Under the pieces are notes generated by a model. That model was not told where the DNA came from. It did not search any database and saw only the letters and a program-made list of their open reading frames with translations. A stretch of DNA of 64,000 nucleotides. It comes from Choristoneura fumiferana (taxonomy: Eukaryota; Arthropoda; Insecta; Lepidoptera; Tortricidae). The stretch is from NCBI RefSeq assembly GCF_025370935.1, contig NC_133473.1, positions 22,424,939 to 22,488,938 on the forward strand, read 5' to 3'. The translations under genes and the position numbers were made by a program. Positions 23,786 to 36,900 of this stretch are shown piece by piece. Each line of letters starts with the position of its first letter. The first letter of the stretch is position 1.

Positions 23786-25178
23786 CTATAAGTATAACTT
23801 CTATAGGCAGAAGACGTCAAAGAGAACTTAAAATAATAAACATTATTAAATTCGGCCTTCTTTTACACGTATTTCATTCGGTTTGATTCGACAGACGTTT
23901 AATTTGCACTTTTTGATTATTAATCTGTAACATTCCACATTTTCGATAGTACAATGAGCTCTGATAGAGGCGTTAGAGGATAGAAATGGAGCTAAGGACA
24001 TAAATTCTTTAAAAGGGCAAGAAGCATTTAGTAGGTAACTTTCACTGTCTGGACTGGCGGCAGTAATGCCTAGATATCAGTGAAGAGCCATTAATTCTTC
24101 AAAAACTTCAAACCTCTCCCCAAAGACCTTGACATTCCACTAGCCCCAACAGAAGGTGATAATAATTATCGAGTTATAATTATACCTTCCACGTATTGAT
24201 TCTTAGGGTAATTAACAGTCGTGAGTCACCTCACCGCCTGAGACGCTGTTGTTCTGATCATTCATTAGCGCTGGATTAATGAACACTAAGTGCACTAAAC
24301 GAACACTAATATTTTCATTCAACGCTAAGGTAAATTCCTCATGGACGCCTCATGAATGCTAATGTCCGACCACAAGCCTCGAAACTCGCACAGCTTTGAA
24401 ACGAATCAATCTCATCAAAATATTTTAGATCGGAAGATAATCTTCTTTCATGGAATTGTAGACTTGATGAATGTGCCATTTAGAATTACATCTTTTTTAC
24501 TGTATTGCATATTTTCGGATTCGCTAAAAAAGAAAGCTGTTGCCACTTGGCCAGCAACTTGTAACCTTCGAGACATTACTACATTTACAGCTGTGTCAAT
24601 ACGCTACGGCAACGCTTGTGCCACCCGCGACAACGCAAAACATTTTCAGCACAACTGGATGTTGATAAACCATGGAAACCTAAACCTAATAATGGAAATC
24701 AATCAGCGATGTTTTGTGCAAGATATCGAATATCAGGAACAAATAAAACGTGTAACTGGTGAAGGAATGCTGCATTACAATTCGATTTACAAACCAGGAA
24801 CACGAATAGAACGGCAACAAATCAAACTTTCTCTGAATCATGTGTGATTTGCGGAGTTATCGATTTTCAACGGAACTTGGTGAGGACGTGAAACCATATC
24901 CAGCTCGACCAATCAAGTGGAGGATTATGGTCGACTCTAATGGAGCTTTTTTGGTATTTTAGGCTCTAAGTGCCAGCCAAGCATCAGCAGATATTCCTGC
25001 ACTGCCGACTTCTAACGAGGGTGTGGTGTTCCATTCGTTTTAGGGAAACCTTAACCTTAATTTTGTGCTTTTCGGCATTAATGAGATATACATTAATGAG
25101 ATATATAAACTTACTGTTTTCCTCTTTGTGGTTGTTACTATTATGTTTTATTTATTCGACACTAACTGCGTACACTTA
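23786..25178. other. Gene-free stretch with one long anonymous open frame
   Basis: 24356-24847 (+) is a 163-codon ATG-initiated frame with no recognisable domain, signal peptide or codon bias. Probably chance. Confidence 0.4.
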
Positions 25179-25318
25179 GGGCTGTTTCACTACACATTAA
25201 ATATGTGATGCCGTCTCCGTCTATTCGAACAAAACAAACAGAGACGCCATTGTATTTATTCGTCAAATACATTTAATCAGATTTAATCAATGGATGGTGA
25301 AACAGGGGTTTAGTGTCG
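25179..25318. mobile_element. TTA-flanked MITE, family GGGCTGTTTCAC (diverged copy)
   Basis: GGGCTGTTTCACTACACATT at the left, ATGGTGAAACAGGGG at the right, and the shared core GATGCCGTCTCCGTCTATTC with 34442-34580. Confidence 0.75.
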
Positions 25319-25927
25319 AGTTTCGTCCACATTAAATCTTTTTTCTTAATTAAAAAAACCCTTAAATAAGTAGTTGTAAATTTGACAGCGCATTAGTTTC
25401 TACTGGTTGTTTTTTTATTGGTGAAATAATGTTGATCTTGTTTACGATATCGTGCCGCTGTAACTGTTATGTTTAATGGACGACCGATCTAAAAATTGAG
25501 AGTGTTGTGATTGTTCGGAGCGATCTGTATGCAGGTCGCGGCGGTCACGGCCGGCGCGCGCGCAGCACCTTAATGTTCAATGTCGACAGACGCGGTGCAG
25601 AACGAAACGGCGGCATTTTAATCGGCTCTAACCAGTCATTTATAGCATGGTTCACTGGAAATTAGTGCAGTTATCGAAATAGAATCGCGAATAAAGTTGC
25701 ACGTTGAGTCATTCATTAGACTTTTGATAAACTACCAAAATAGTTGGAGAGGCGTAAAAAAGATGTAGTCACTACTAAAAGATGATTTTTTTATTCGCAA
25801 TATGAGTATGTTTAGCAAAATATATATTTTTTAATACTTAAAAAACATTTTCGGATTCGCTTGACGAAATCAAACCTAAATCTCCTGCAGCTATTCGCAC
25901 CAGAATTACCACAGAACCACCGGGAAA
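25319..25927. other. Gene-free stretch with CpG-rich patch
   Basis: 25530-25620 is CpG-rich (GGCGGTCACGGCCGGCGCGC); no supported exon. Confidence 0.4.
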
Positions 25928-25932
25928 TCTGG

Positions 25933-26165
25933 AGGGCTACTACGATATTTAAAAATCGAAGTTCGTATCATACCGTCCCTCTTACTCTCGTATTAAGGTG
26001 GTTTTCCATCCACCGGCGAGGTGAGACGAGACGAGACGAGAATTGAAATTTGTATGGCATAGGTACAAATTCCAATTCTCGTCTCGCCTCGTCGTTGGAA
26101 AATCACCATTATACCGTCAGCGGGACTGTAAGATACGAAGTTCGAATTTCGCACTACGTACTAAA
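25933..26165. mobile_element. Foldback element GGGCTACTACGA interrupted by a second hairpin
   Basis: Outer arms GGGCTACTACGATAT / TTTCGCACTACGT (degraded) match 54931-55053. Inside lies a 113-bp hairpin 25996-26108 (AGGTGGTTTTCC / GGAAAATCACCA) flanked by TTA at 25993-25995 and 26109-26111. Confidence 0.75.
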
Positions 26166-27366
26166 TAAGTGGTCAATGTGTCACGGTTTCACAATAGATA
26201 TGTTTACGGAATGCAGATAGACCGCTATTACCTTTGATGAGCTGCCGATGGTTAGGAGCATCTACCAGCGTCAGGATCCCGGGTAGACTGAAGAAATTAT
26301 AAAACGATAAAAACGGTCTCGCCGGGAGGGGAGCGCCAAAGGTCGCATATTACTCTTCGCTAGTCATACCATCAATTTTGTCCCACTGAAACCTTGTAGT
26401 TTTTTCGAAATTTTTAAATGGTCATCCTATAGAAAACTATAGGTTAAGTTAGGTTTGTTTTATAACAATTCTGAACAATTATTGGTTTCAGAGAAAAAAG
26501 AGTTATGACAAACGATCGTTCTGACAAACATTACATTCGGACTTCCAATAAGTATGCGATTTAATATTTGTGTTTGCTTGTTTTTTCGTTGTTTTATATT
26601 TTATACTCTTGTTGTTTTTGTAGTAATAACTGTATGTGTATTATGTGTGGAATAAACTTTTTCATTTCATTTCAAATTCGGAGCGGATAGTAGGTAATGC
26701 TCTGTTATAAACATATCTGCCAGCGTACTCTCGACAGTAGCACCAGCAGCTGTCGATTGATAGATAGATAGATAAAACGTTTATTTGGTAATGCAAACGC
26801 ACACAATCAAGATTAGGTACAGTATCTGTCATAACTTAGCTTTTTAGCTTAGCTGCTATGCTCATTAAAGGTAACCGCGGTCTAAATCCCGTAGAAAATA
26901 TCCGCCATTGCACAATGCCGTTGAACATGTTGGAGCAATTGTTCCAATTGAAAGACGTGGTTATATGGCGGAATCAGATGGAAATATGGTGCTTGCTCTA
27001 ACGTATAATTGCACTCTTCAGGAGGATCATCATGGGCTCAACATTACAACGTTGTAACGAGCACCAAATACCAAAATGGTTCACCGCTGAACCTAGCCCT
27101 AACTACGCAGTTTTCGTGCCATTCCGTTCACGCTGATAGTATTTAATAGGAGAGTGAGAGGGATACAAACTTCGAGTTTCAAAGTAGCTCGTTCTCACGC
27201 GACGCGACCTTGAAGAGTGATTTCATTTGTCATAAGTCGTAACCATAAACAACCTAGTTCTCAGTCGTAATTCATTTCATAGTGTTTTATGATCTTTTTT
27301 TGAACCGGTACAATCATCAAAATAAATGGCATACGAGAACAAAAACAAGACTGATAAAGAACTATT
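26166..27366. other. Gene-free stretch with GATA microsatellite and LINE tail
   Basis: 26757-26775 has GATA repeats leading into AAACGTTTATTTGGTAATGC, an inverted LINE 3' end (to about 26900). 27150-27200 holds a fragment of the GGGCTACTACGA family. Confidence 0.45.
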
Positions 27367-27372
27367 TTTATT
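27367..27372 (-). terminator. Spon1: Candidate polyadenylation signal of spondin
   Basis: The first AATAAA I see on the minus strand after the stop codon, about 460 nt downstream. A plausible 3' end, unverified. Confidence 0.35.
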
Positions 27373-27649
27373 AAGTTTTTTTCATTTTACAAAAAAGCGT
27401 TTTTGTTTGGTTAAAACCACTGTTGACTACAAAAATATAAAATAAATGCTGTATTGGTCACAGTGAGATACAGTAAGTATGTAGTATACCTTAACTATTC
27501 TCTTTTCGTAATAACATTTGACTATTCAAGAAAACAAAATGAATTAACATAGGTACATGAATCCAACAATTCCACGACAGGATACATATACGTTTCATGG
27601 CTGTTATCTTCATGCATCTTGAATGAATGTATATATTTGACTTAAATAT

Positions 27650-27765
27650 AAGTACCTACTACTGTAATTAAAACACACTTGAAAAACCAGAAAATACATT
27701 TTAGGAGCCAGGAATCGAACCTGTTTCTTCACCAATCCGTGGCGCATGGCTAGAATAGTTTCAGG
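27650..27765. repeat. Degraded tRNA-like repeat near the spondin 3' end
   Basis: AACCAGAAAATACATTTTAG then GAGCCAGGAATCGAACCTGT resembles 190-240 next to the tRNA-like sequence at 213-286. It falls within the presumed spondin 3' UTR. Confidence 0.45.
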
Positions 27766-27834
27766 TATTTGTGGAAGGAATCGATTCTTTAGCCAGATCC
27801 GCTATGATGTGGTGATGATGGTGGGAGGTGTCAG

Positions 27835-27909
27835 CTAGCAGGGCCGCGAGCAGCGCCGGCGCCGGGACAGGCGCGCCGGGCACGGCGCCCCGCCCGGACC
27901 CGGCTGACT
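27835..27909 (-). CDS. Spon1: Spondin coding exon 14: end of TSR4, stop codon
   Basis: Acceptor GGACAG after a T-rich tract. It reads SQPGPGGAPCPARLSRRRRC, SRPC and TAG (27837-27835). The cysteine spacing completes TSR4 exactly, and the frame is the phase 0 that exon 13 requires. 4.3 kb downstream of exon 13. Very GC-rich; the RRRR run may bind heparan sulphate (inference). Confidence 0.88.
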   Translation of the reverse strand, partial: SQPGPGGAPCPARLSRRRRCSRPC

Positions 27910-30900
27910 CTGTCCAACAAAAACATATGCATAACTTTAATAAAATTCGCCTAAATAAGTCTTTTCCCTGCGGAAGAGTGCCCTTAAGGCTAGCTGCATT
28001 TCTGCGCTGGATTGTGATGCCAATATTATTATTAAGGTAGTTTTTAACTACAGTTTTTTAACTGCAAAATCACGTCTGTAAAAGTATCCATCAGCAAAAT
28101 CAAAAATATTCAGTGTAAATTCGTGTTTCTAATCCTATAAATACGTCAGTTCTCATGAAATTGCCGCTCAGCGTATAGGCTAATCACGTCATTGGATTAG
28201 ATCCTGGGACCGGCGGCGTCACTGCCACGGCCAAGGGTCGCCGCACTCCGCCGCGCTGACCTAGCCCAGCTCAGCACAGTGCTGCCATCTCATTTGTCCA
28301 GAAGTTGATAGAAATTTAGTAAAAAGGCGCCAGTTTGTAGAAAACTCCGAATTTATGAAGGACTTCATAAAGAATCTGCCGACGTCGTTACAAGAGTCGG
28401 CAGATTTAACGACTAAGCCGCTATGTTCGCAATCGCAATACTAACTCCGGGACCGAAATACACTATGAAATAATAAATGATTAGGTACCGGATCATAACG
28501 CCATAAATTACCGTGCCTGGTTAGGAAAAAAGGACGGACCCATCTCTTCCCGTGGGTGAGTGTCGTAAAAGGCGACTAAAATAAAATACCTAATGCGAGA
28601 GTAGGTAGCAGCGCTCTCTTTTGTCAACTACGAACTCCGAAGGCAAGGGGGCACAACCACATTATTTTTCCAAGAAAGTCGTCATGAGATTCACTACTGA
28701 TCCATATCCATCATCCGACGACCACGATCTTGCTTCTAGAAGCGTAGAAAGAACGTAAAATGACGTATCAACTAAATTTTATTATAACCGAAGAAGGGTA
28801 AGCAACCTTGGTGAGGTGTACCACAATCACTGTTTAAACCAACTCGATCGATGGAGGAACCTTGGGCTTGTGTCAGCCGCGGCTCAGCAAAACAATTAAT
28901 GGACGCTTTATGTACTGGCAACAACAAACAACGTTGGACAAAAGGATACGATCCAAGTATTGTGATTAGGTACTCGAAATACAGCACACGTAATCATCAA
29001 ACCTGCTTGGACAACGTGTCAGGGAAAAGGCTATCTGTCTCTGCCGCCTTATTCGAAGAATTAAATAAATTTTTAATTTGTGGGAATTATACAATTTCCG
29101 GGATAAAAAATAACTTTGCTAACCCAGATCTAAGCTATCTGGAAACTATATTTGCGTGACAAGCTAACATACACCTATCACCATATCGTTACACGTTCGT
29201 ATTTATTATAATTTAATATCTAAATAGAGAACAGGACGTCATAAAATAATAGAAAAAAATACCAGTCATAATAATTCATAATTCATTTACTTATTGCTTG
29301 AAATAATGTTACAAAAAGTCTTAATTTAAGTTAACAGTTCATTATTTCACCAAAGATCATGATCATGATTTTGTAATCGACTTACTGGTAAAAAAATCTA
29401 CGCGCAGTAGGTACCTTACTCTGCTGATACACAAGTGTAACAATTTGTGATCCCTTTCGCATGAACTGGAAATTAGTTAGGTACGTGAATTATTCGTACC
29501 GTGTCACCGTTCGTCATGATTAGCTAATGTCATTAGCCATTAAATAATGCTCGATAAAAAACAAAACGACAGTAATTAATAGTGTTAGGACAATGGCTTG
29601 GTACGGAGAGTACCACTGATGTCCTTCGGAAACTCGCGTAGGCTTGACATAATTGCCAACTGACATCATTCTTTAACGATACACCTTACGGAAGAACAAA
29701 GCAATCATCGGTTAAAACTATCTTGACGCGTAATAAGCACCTATTGACCCCTCATAGCACGATATATTTAGCCACTTAATTTCAATTTGTCTGTTGAAAC
29801 TTGACCTTTTTTCCTATTTATAGCAACTGTCTAATTCTGGATACCCTCAATTACAACTTCAATTTTATTTGTACTTGGCTCGGTGACGTACGTGTACCTA
29901 TCTACACCCACGTCAACTGACATCACGGACCTCGGACGGAATACCTAGAAATAAGTATCTTAAATTCAGGCAGTAAATACTACCATAAGGACAAACATTT
30001 ACAGTAACATTGTTGTGGGACGACTAAGAATCTTTGTTCTTTTGGTTTCAGGTAAGCCGTCCCAACGAAATAAAAGGTAATGAAAGGTTTTGCTGCAACC
30101 TCATTAAAAACCGCAGCATAAGTAAGTCATCAAGCAACAAAGCAACGTTGACAATTGTGGACAATCTGAACATGACAAACACAAACACCCCTCGCGTTGT
30201 GTGACCGTAATTAAAGTGGGGGTGGCGGGGTGAAGGGGGCATCATTTGTCATCATTTATCAATGGACGTCCGGCGCGTAATGACGATCCGATACTTAACC
30301 TGAAGATCGATGGCTCCCGTGGTTTCTGGGTTAGTAAGGCAAGGGGTGGCAGAGAAAGTACTTAAGTATAAGTATTTGATATACAGCAGGAAACGAACAA
30401 AACAAAAGGTGAGCCTTTCGTTATAACGCGATAGAGCCAATTACAGTGTGCCTATTTTGTAAAACAAAAAAAAAACATTCTCGACATTTTGCTACCTTTT
30501 ATAGCCGACTTCAAAAAAGAAGGTTATCAATTCGGTTTTATTTTTATTTTTTTAAGTCTACAGCAAAAATTAATGTAATGCCTTTTGTAAACATAACAAA
30601 GCCTTTTAGTGGGAACTGGGTCACCCGTAGTTAGGCATAGGTTCGTCCTTGCTTTTGGAAAAAGATGAAGAAAAAGTACCTTTCAGACATAAACGTCAGC
30701 TTACGTGCTTACGCAATTGCTTTCATCACTACTCTAACCCATAACAAACACGTTACACTATTACGGGAAAATAACATGACATTTATTTCCGTCATACATA
30801 ACCTTCGATAAAAGCTCAGGTCCTCGACCCTTCGCTAATGACGCTACGTCATCAAGCCCGCTGGCGGCGGGGAAAGCTCGTTAGTTGCCGAGACCACCGC

Positions 30901-33900
30901 GACTCACTAATAGAGTAAGGGCTTTATTCTTTAGTTTAGCTCAACCTACATTAGGGTCAAGAGAGAGTGGAACTTGCACAGGTTTAGAGAGGATTTCTAC
31001 ACTGTTTATGCGTGTTGATATCTACAATTTGATTAAAGCAATAGTGCTGTCACCGTACCTATATAAGTACGTTGTAACAAAGGGTTTGATGATCATCGTG
31101 GTCACGCAAGATTTTTGTAGCATGCTACGCGTCTGCTGGAAAAATGGATCGCATGTGCGAGTACCTATGACTATCGAGATGACATACTATTTAAGATTTC
31201 ATGAAGTCACCTCACAATGTTTAATTAATAATAATAACAAAAGCATTTCCTTTAGAGGCGATCATGTTACGATAAATGAAATCGAGCCAGCATGAGATAA
31301 GCGCGGTGCGTGCACGACAGCTTTCGCGGAACGCACCATCAATGAACAAAGCAGTGCTAGGTATTTGTTTGGAATATTATCGAGCGGCGGGCCCTGCGGC
31401 GGACTGCGGGGTATCGATTGTGAGCCAGCCTGAGCCTGCACTGCGATCCCTTCACCGCCACAAACCCAAACATGGACTCCCGCCGAAGCTAACCATACGG
31501 TTATGACGGCTGAGCTAGAGCTTCACAAGCAAAGGACAAGCTGAAATATTTAGATGCCTGAAAAGATGTATTTACTTCTTGACTGTAACTGCCTGAACGT
31601 ACCTACCAGTTGAAGCTAAATAAGTACTCTTAAATTGACACCAGGGACAAAATAAACCTTTCAGATAAGCAATCATCGAAAAAAAAGGTGAATAGAATAA
31701 GCGTAAAACTGTTCCCAATGTTTGTACTCACGCAAGGAACTGAAAGCTAATTAACTTATCGTTTAGGGTGTGAAAATAGGACAAACAGTCGTCCGTGTTT
31801 GCATTTAGGTACATGGTTACAATACGGACGTAGAATTTAATTAAGTTTTCTGTTTTCTATAACATATTAAAAATATACCTAGTAGAGGTAAGAGAGGTTC
31901 GAGTCTTCAAAAATACCACAAGATATAGAGCATCTAAAATGAATTATTTTTCCACAGATATATAGGTACAAAATTTGTACCTATATTTGTAATTTGTAGG
32001 CATTTCATTTTGTGAAATTATATAAGGTACCTAAATAAAATACTTACTTATAAGTGAGATAAAGATGAAGTAAACTGATATCTACTCATATCTAATAATA
32101 TATTTCGCTACGTACGTAACAGATACTCGTACTCAAAACAAATTAAGCTTTATTAATATCAACACGCGTCAAAAAGTAAAAATTCAAGTGGCACTTTGTT
32201 TTGAGTAGTGTCAGTGTTCTCGGGAGGCAACGACTTACGAGAATGGTGCGCGTGCGCTCCTGGTAGCCGACGCCGCAGAGCACGCTGCAACGGCTCCACT
32301 CGCTCCACGGGCTCAGCTGGCAGTCCGCCGTCGCTAGCGAAGGACCTGCGTTTGAGACCACATCAATGACCTAGTCTACTGTAGACTGTATACACACGAG
32401 CGTTTATACCTGCTGAGCTGAATTAAGAAGTGTTCTATCAGACAACATATTTAATTTTCATTCAATTTTTATGGAATAATCGAGAAAAACTAACAAAAAT
32501 GCAACGTTGCCAGCTCAGCAAGTATAAACACTCTTAGAAGCTGTAATCTACCGTCATTAAAACAGATGAATGAGTCGTGCCGTGCCCGACTTTAGCATAA
32601 GATGGACTTGTCCTTTCCCGTGGGTGTCGGTAAAGGTGACTAAGAGATTTGAGGTCCAAGTCTAACACATTCGGAATCACCATTGTTTTCACTACTTCTT
32701 TCTGTCACACGGTTTAAGATGAGGATAGAAAGAGACGGTGAACCCGATCGCAAGTGCCCGTGCGTTGAACAATATGGTCTTTGATGTGAGAGTGGACAAG
32801 AGCGCGCTCTACAGTCAACTGCATACTACTACAGTACTCTGCGCTCTACTGCTACTCTGGATTCCAGTACTCAAGTGAAAAATCACAACCGTTCAGCGAA
32901 CCTTTATGTCGGATTTGATAAATCGCTTCGTCAACCAACGACGACCATTCTGACAAGAATGTAGCGACTTAAAAGTATGACAACACGGGAGCAGCCACAG
33001 GGAGCATATCAATATCACACAAGCATTGGTACTTTTCTACATTTGCTTAATGTCCTAACTAAGCTAAAATGTGGTATCAAGACCAACACGGTCAGCGTCT
33101 GGATTGACTTAAAACTTACCTTCATTGACGCTGTTGGGAGCAGCTTCGTTACTGACGCTGCTAGCCACCTGGTTGGCCTGAGGGTTGAGGGCAGCTGCGG
33201 GAAAAAAACAGATTAAATCAAACTTCATGGTGCAAGGATTATTAGTCAGGTAGTATGCTCTTTGTAACTTTTAAAAAGTGTAAAGTCAGACGGCTTTTAA
33301 CACAATTCGAGCGCTTGTTTTGTAAGTAGTGTAACATCTGCCCGGGGATAAAGCACATATATCTATCTAGTGTTATTGAAAGTGAGTCTGTTCCCGCGTG
33401 TACTTTCTCTGCCATTGTGCGGTCGTGCAGTCAGACAGCGAAATGACATCCTTATGATGCGTGTTCGGTCTGTACCTGGTCTGTAGGCGATAAAGCATCC
33501 TTTAGTTAGATGGTGTGAAATATTGTTGGACGTGCGGTACATTGCAGTCGATGATCGATTCTTCCTAATACTTAGGTACTTAATTACCTACTACGAGTAA
33601 GTAACATTATAAAAGCAAAAGTGACTATCTGTCTGTCTGTCTGATACCCCTTCACGCATAAGCCGCCGAACCAATTTAGATTAAGTTTGGTATGAAGCGA
33701 GCCTGGGCATTACATAGGATATAGGTAGTTATTGTCCCGGAAAATTATAGAATTCCCGCGCGATAGCAAAGCAATCAGTTCATGTTTTAAGCATGAAAGC
33801 GTTACAAACATACCTACGTATATAGTCGCATTTATAATATTTGTAAGGATTTTATAATCGTAGCTATGAGATGTGCACAGATGGCTTGCTTAGTATCTAT

Positions 33901-36900
33901 AAGTATGTTGATAATATGTAACAACAATACGTTGAAATGTGTAACTGTTCATGATGATTGTTTAAGATTCTCCACGGCTCAGTGGACAAGGCGTTCTCTG
34001 CCGTGGAGTAGAAGGCAGAAGGTCATGTGTTCGAATAATTCAGGCCAATTGTCTCGGCTAATGATCTTTATCACTACAACATCGTAACATAAATGACTCG
34101 ACTGATTAAATAGTTGGTACACCAAATACGTTATTAATTTATGACATCACTGCTTGTAAGGCATGCCTGCGGGTACATAAATATTCAGCGTTTTAGCAGC
34201 CTTTTTTGTCACTTCTTTTTGTAATGTCACCGAGAAAATCAGATCAGATCAGCTGCGGAGAAAAGGTGGCGTGGTTACCACCATTACAGGTACCCTTTTC
34301 TTTGAAGTTGCATGTACCATGAGAACGTAGCATGAGACGTACAGATAATAATGTAGAAATAATTTTCAAATTTACAAATCTGAGAATACTGGGTTCGATC
34401 TAGTATAAAAAGTCTGGACTAAAAAAGTGGCAAATACTTAGGGGCTGTTTCACCATCCATTGATTAGCGTTAACCGGCGGTTAAATGTGATGCCGTCTCC
34501 GTCTATTCGAACAAAACAAATAGAGACGGCATCACACCTAACCGCCAGTTAACACTAATCAATGGATGGTGAAACAGCCCCTTAGTCTATTATTTTATTT
34601 TTAACCACGAGCACGCAATGACAAGGGTTGTAGTTAAAATGATACATGACGCTTGCAGTAATGGCACATATTTATTAAGCAAATAACAAAAATGGCGTTA
34701 TGGTGCTGCTGCGCAGTCACGCGGCGCATTGCAGATTGCAGGGAAACCCGCTTATCATATTACGATTAATTGTTGTAATCAACTAACTAAGCCCTCTGCC
34801 AATGTTTGTCGTTGTTGTTTTATGCCTGTTGTTCACGTTTATGGCCCTAAGCACAGGTGTGATTTGGTGGGAGTTTGGAAGGCCGGTATCTAGATTGCAT
34901 GTAAACTAAATACGTGTCGTCACGGTAAAATTTCATGATAATTTCCCGGGGTTTTACATGTTATTTCGGAAATATTTACTCCGTAATTGTTGTCAAGTCG
35001 TGATCTTTCGCAATTTCCACTCATAATGAGTCATATAAATAGTTAATAGGATGCCTATGCGGGTAGTGAAAATCTTGTGCGGCTAAATGAGCGTGATACA
35101 AAACAACAAAATTTCAAATTTGAGGTCTAGAGACATGAAATTTTGTACGGGCGTTCGTCATACAACGCCAATGAAGACCAAGATGTAATTTTTGGGAAGT
35201 AAGACAAATCCCAGAATTCTACCAGATTTGCTTTCAAATTCAAAACTCAAATTCAAATTTCTTTATTCTCATAAAAAGTCAATGTGATAAATTAAAATTT
35301 CCAGTACAAAAACATATTTTGCTACACAATAGCATGCAAAATAATCTTAAAACTAGACTAGTTAAACACCGGCATCATAGTAAGCAGAATACGTAAATAG
35401 CATTATGTTATGTGATTGTGTTGAAGGGTCATTTATTATAAGGGTTATGCGAGAACTTGTTTGCGAGTTTTACTACATTGCGGTATTTGTTTGATCAACT
35501 GAATTCATTGGCCCTCAATAATCTGCGATGCAATGCAACTTGTAGGTATGCAAGTTCTTAAATGGTCTAAATGGGGCTTCAGACATTTTTTCTTTGAGCC
35601 ATCTACCTAAAGAGTTCACTTTTGAATAAATTTAAGGGAAAAACAGAAGTCGTCTGGGATTGCATAAAAAAATTTGATGCACATTATTGTGGTAACTATA
35701 ATTCCTAAAAAGTGCACTGTTTGGAACTATACCTAACAAGAGTCTGCCCTTGTTTCTCGTACTTCTTGGAAATAATTCTGAAGCTTTCTTGAATAGTTCC
35801 GGGTTTGTTTTACAAACACAGCTACCTCAAATAGATATGTATAGACCGGTAGAGTTAGAATTGCATGTTTTTCGAATAAGAGTTTACACGACTCTCGTGA
35901 AGGGATACCACATATTGGCCTTGAACATTTCTTTTGGGCTTTAAATGCCCTCTCAATGTCAGTAGAATTGCCCCAAAGAACTAAAACATTTTTAATGTTG
36001 ACGCCGTATCCGAGCGCTTTACGCGAGCGAAGCTGCGGGTATAGACTAGTTTATTATACAAATAAAGCCCTCTTGTTCTAAAAGGAGGCCTCTGCCCTGC
36101 AGTGGGACGTATATAGGCTGGGATGATGGATGATTATACAAATCACATACCTATTGGTTGTCTTTTTTTTTTGGTTGACATCATTGTTCCGGGAGTTAGG
36201 TACAATTGTACAAAAAGTCGCCTGGCCTCAATAACGCTAATATCAATTTCGTTTTTTCTTTGGGAACGTGGTTCAGACGACAATGTTCTCGAACCACTAA
36301 ATCCTAGGATTTGCGAACTATTAACAGTTGCTACCCACACTCCGTAAACAATCAGCTTGTTTTGATGCGAGTCAAGTTCGCAGATCATGTGTTAGACGCA
36401 TTTAGACACGTATTTAGTAGAATGCCTGCGCGCAGCATATAGAGCGTTCGCGGAAATCCAGGTGCTCAGGGCCAAGCGTTTGTTTTTATTTTGCTTCCTA
36501 AAACTAAATAAAACTTGCTATTCCGAGGATATCGTCGTAAATGTGATGATTCGAAGAATTAATACGTTAGGTGCGTATGAACTCTGGAATATTACAAAGC
36601 AAATAAAAATACGCATAACTGATGAAGATGGATGATGAATTGATGACTTCATCACTGATGTCACTTCTTAATGGAAAAAATCAGAAGTCTCTGAAATCAT
36701 CGCTTTAGCAACTTAGGAATGATGTTAATTTTTTACTGCTTTGCGCTATAGAATCCAGATTATGAAAATTTTCCAAAGAACTAAAGTGGCGAGGCGACTT
36801 ATTCGATGAATGTATGTAGGTATATGCAAGTTAAAGTGGGAATGGGTGGCCCACATCGCTCGAAAACAGATTGACCTCTTGACATTCATAAGTGCTTGTT

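Noticed and set aside
26757..26775. CRISPR-like or satellite array
   Set aside because: Only short microsatellites (GATA, GA, GATGAT) occur; no spaced direct repeats.
30885..31295. 136-codon open frame on the plus strand in spondin intron 13
   Set aside because: No domain, unbiased codons, no ATG-supported context or neighbouring exon; looks like chance.
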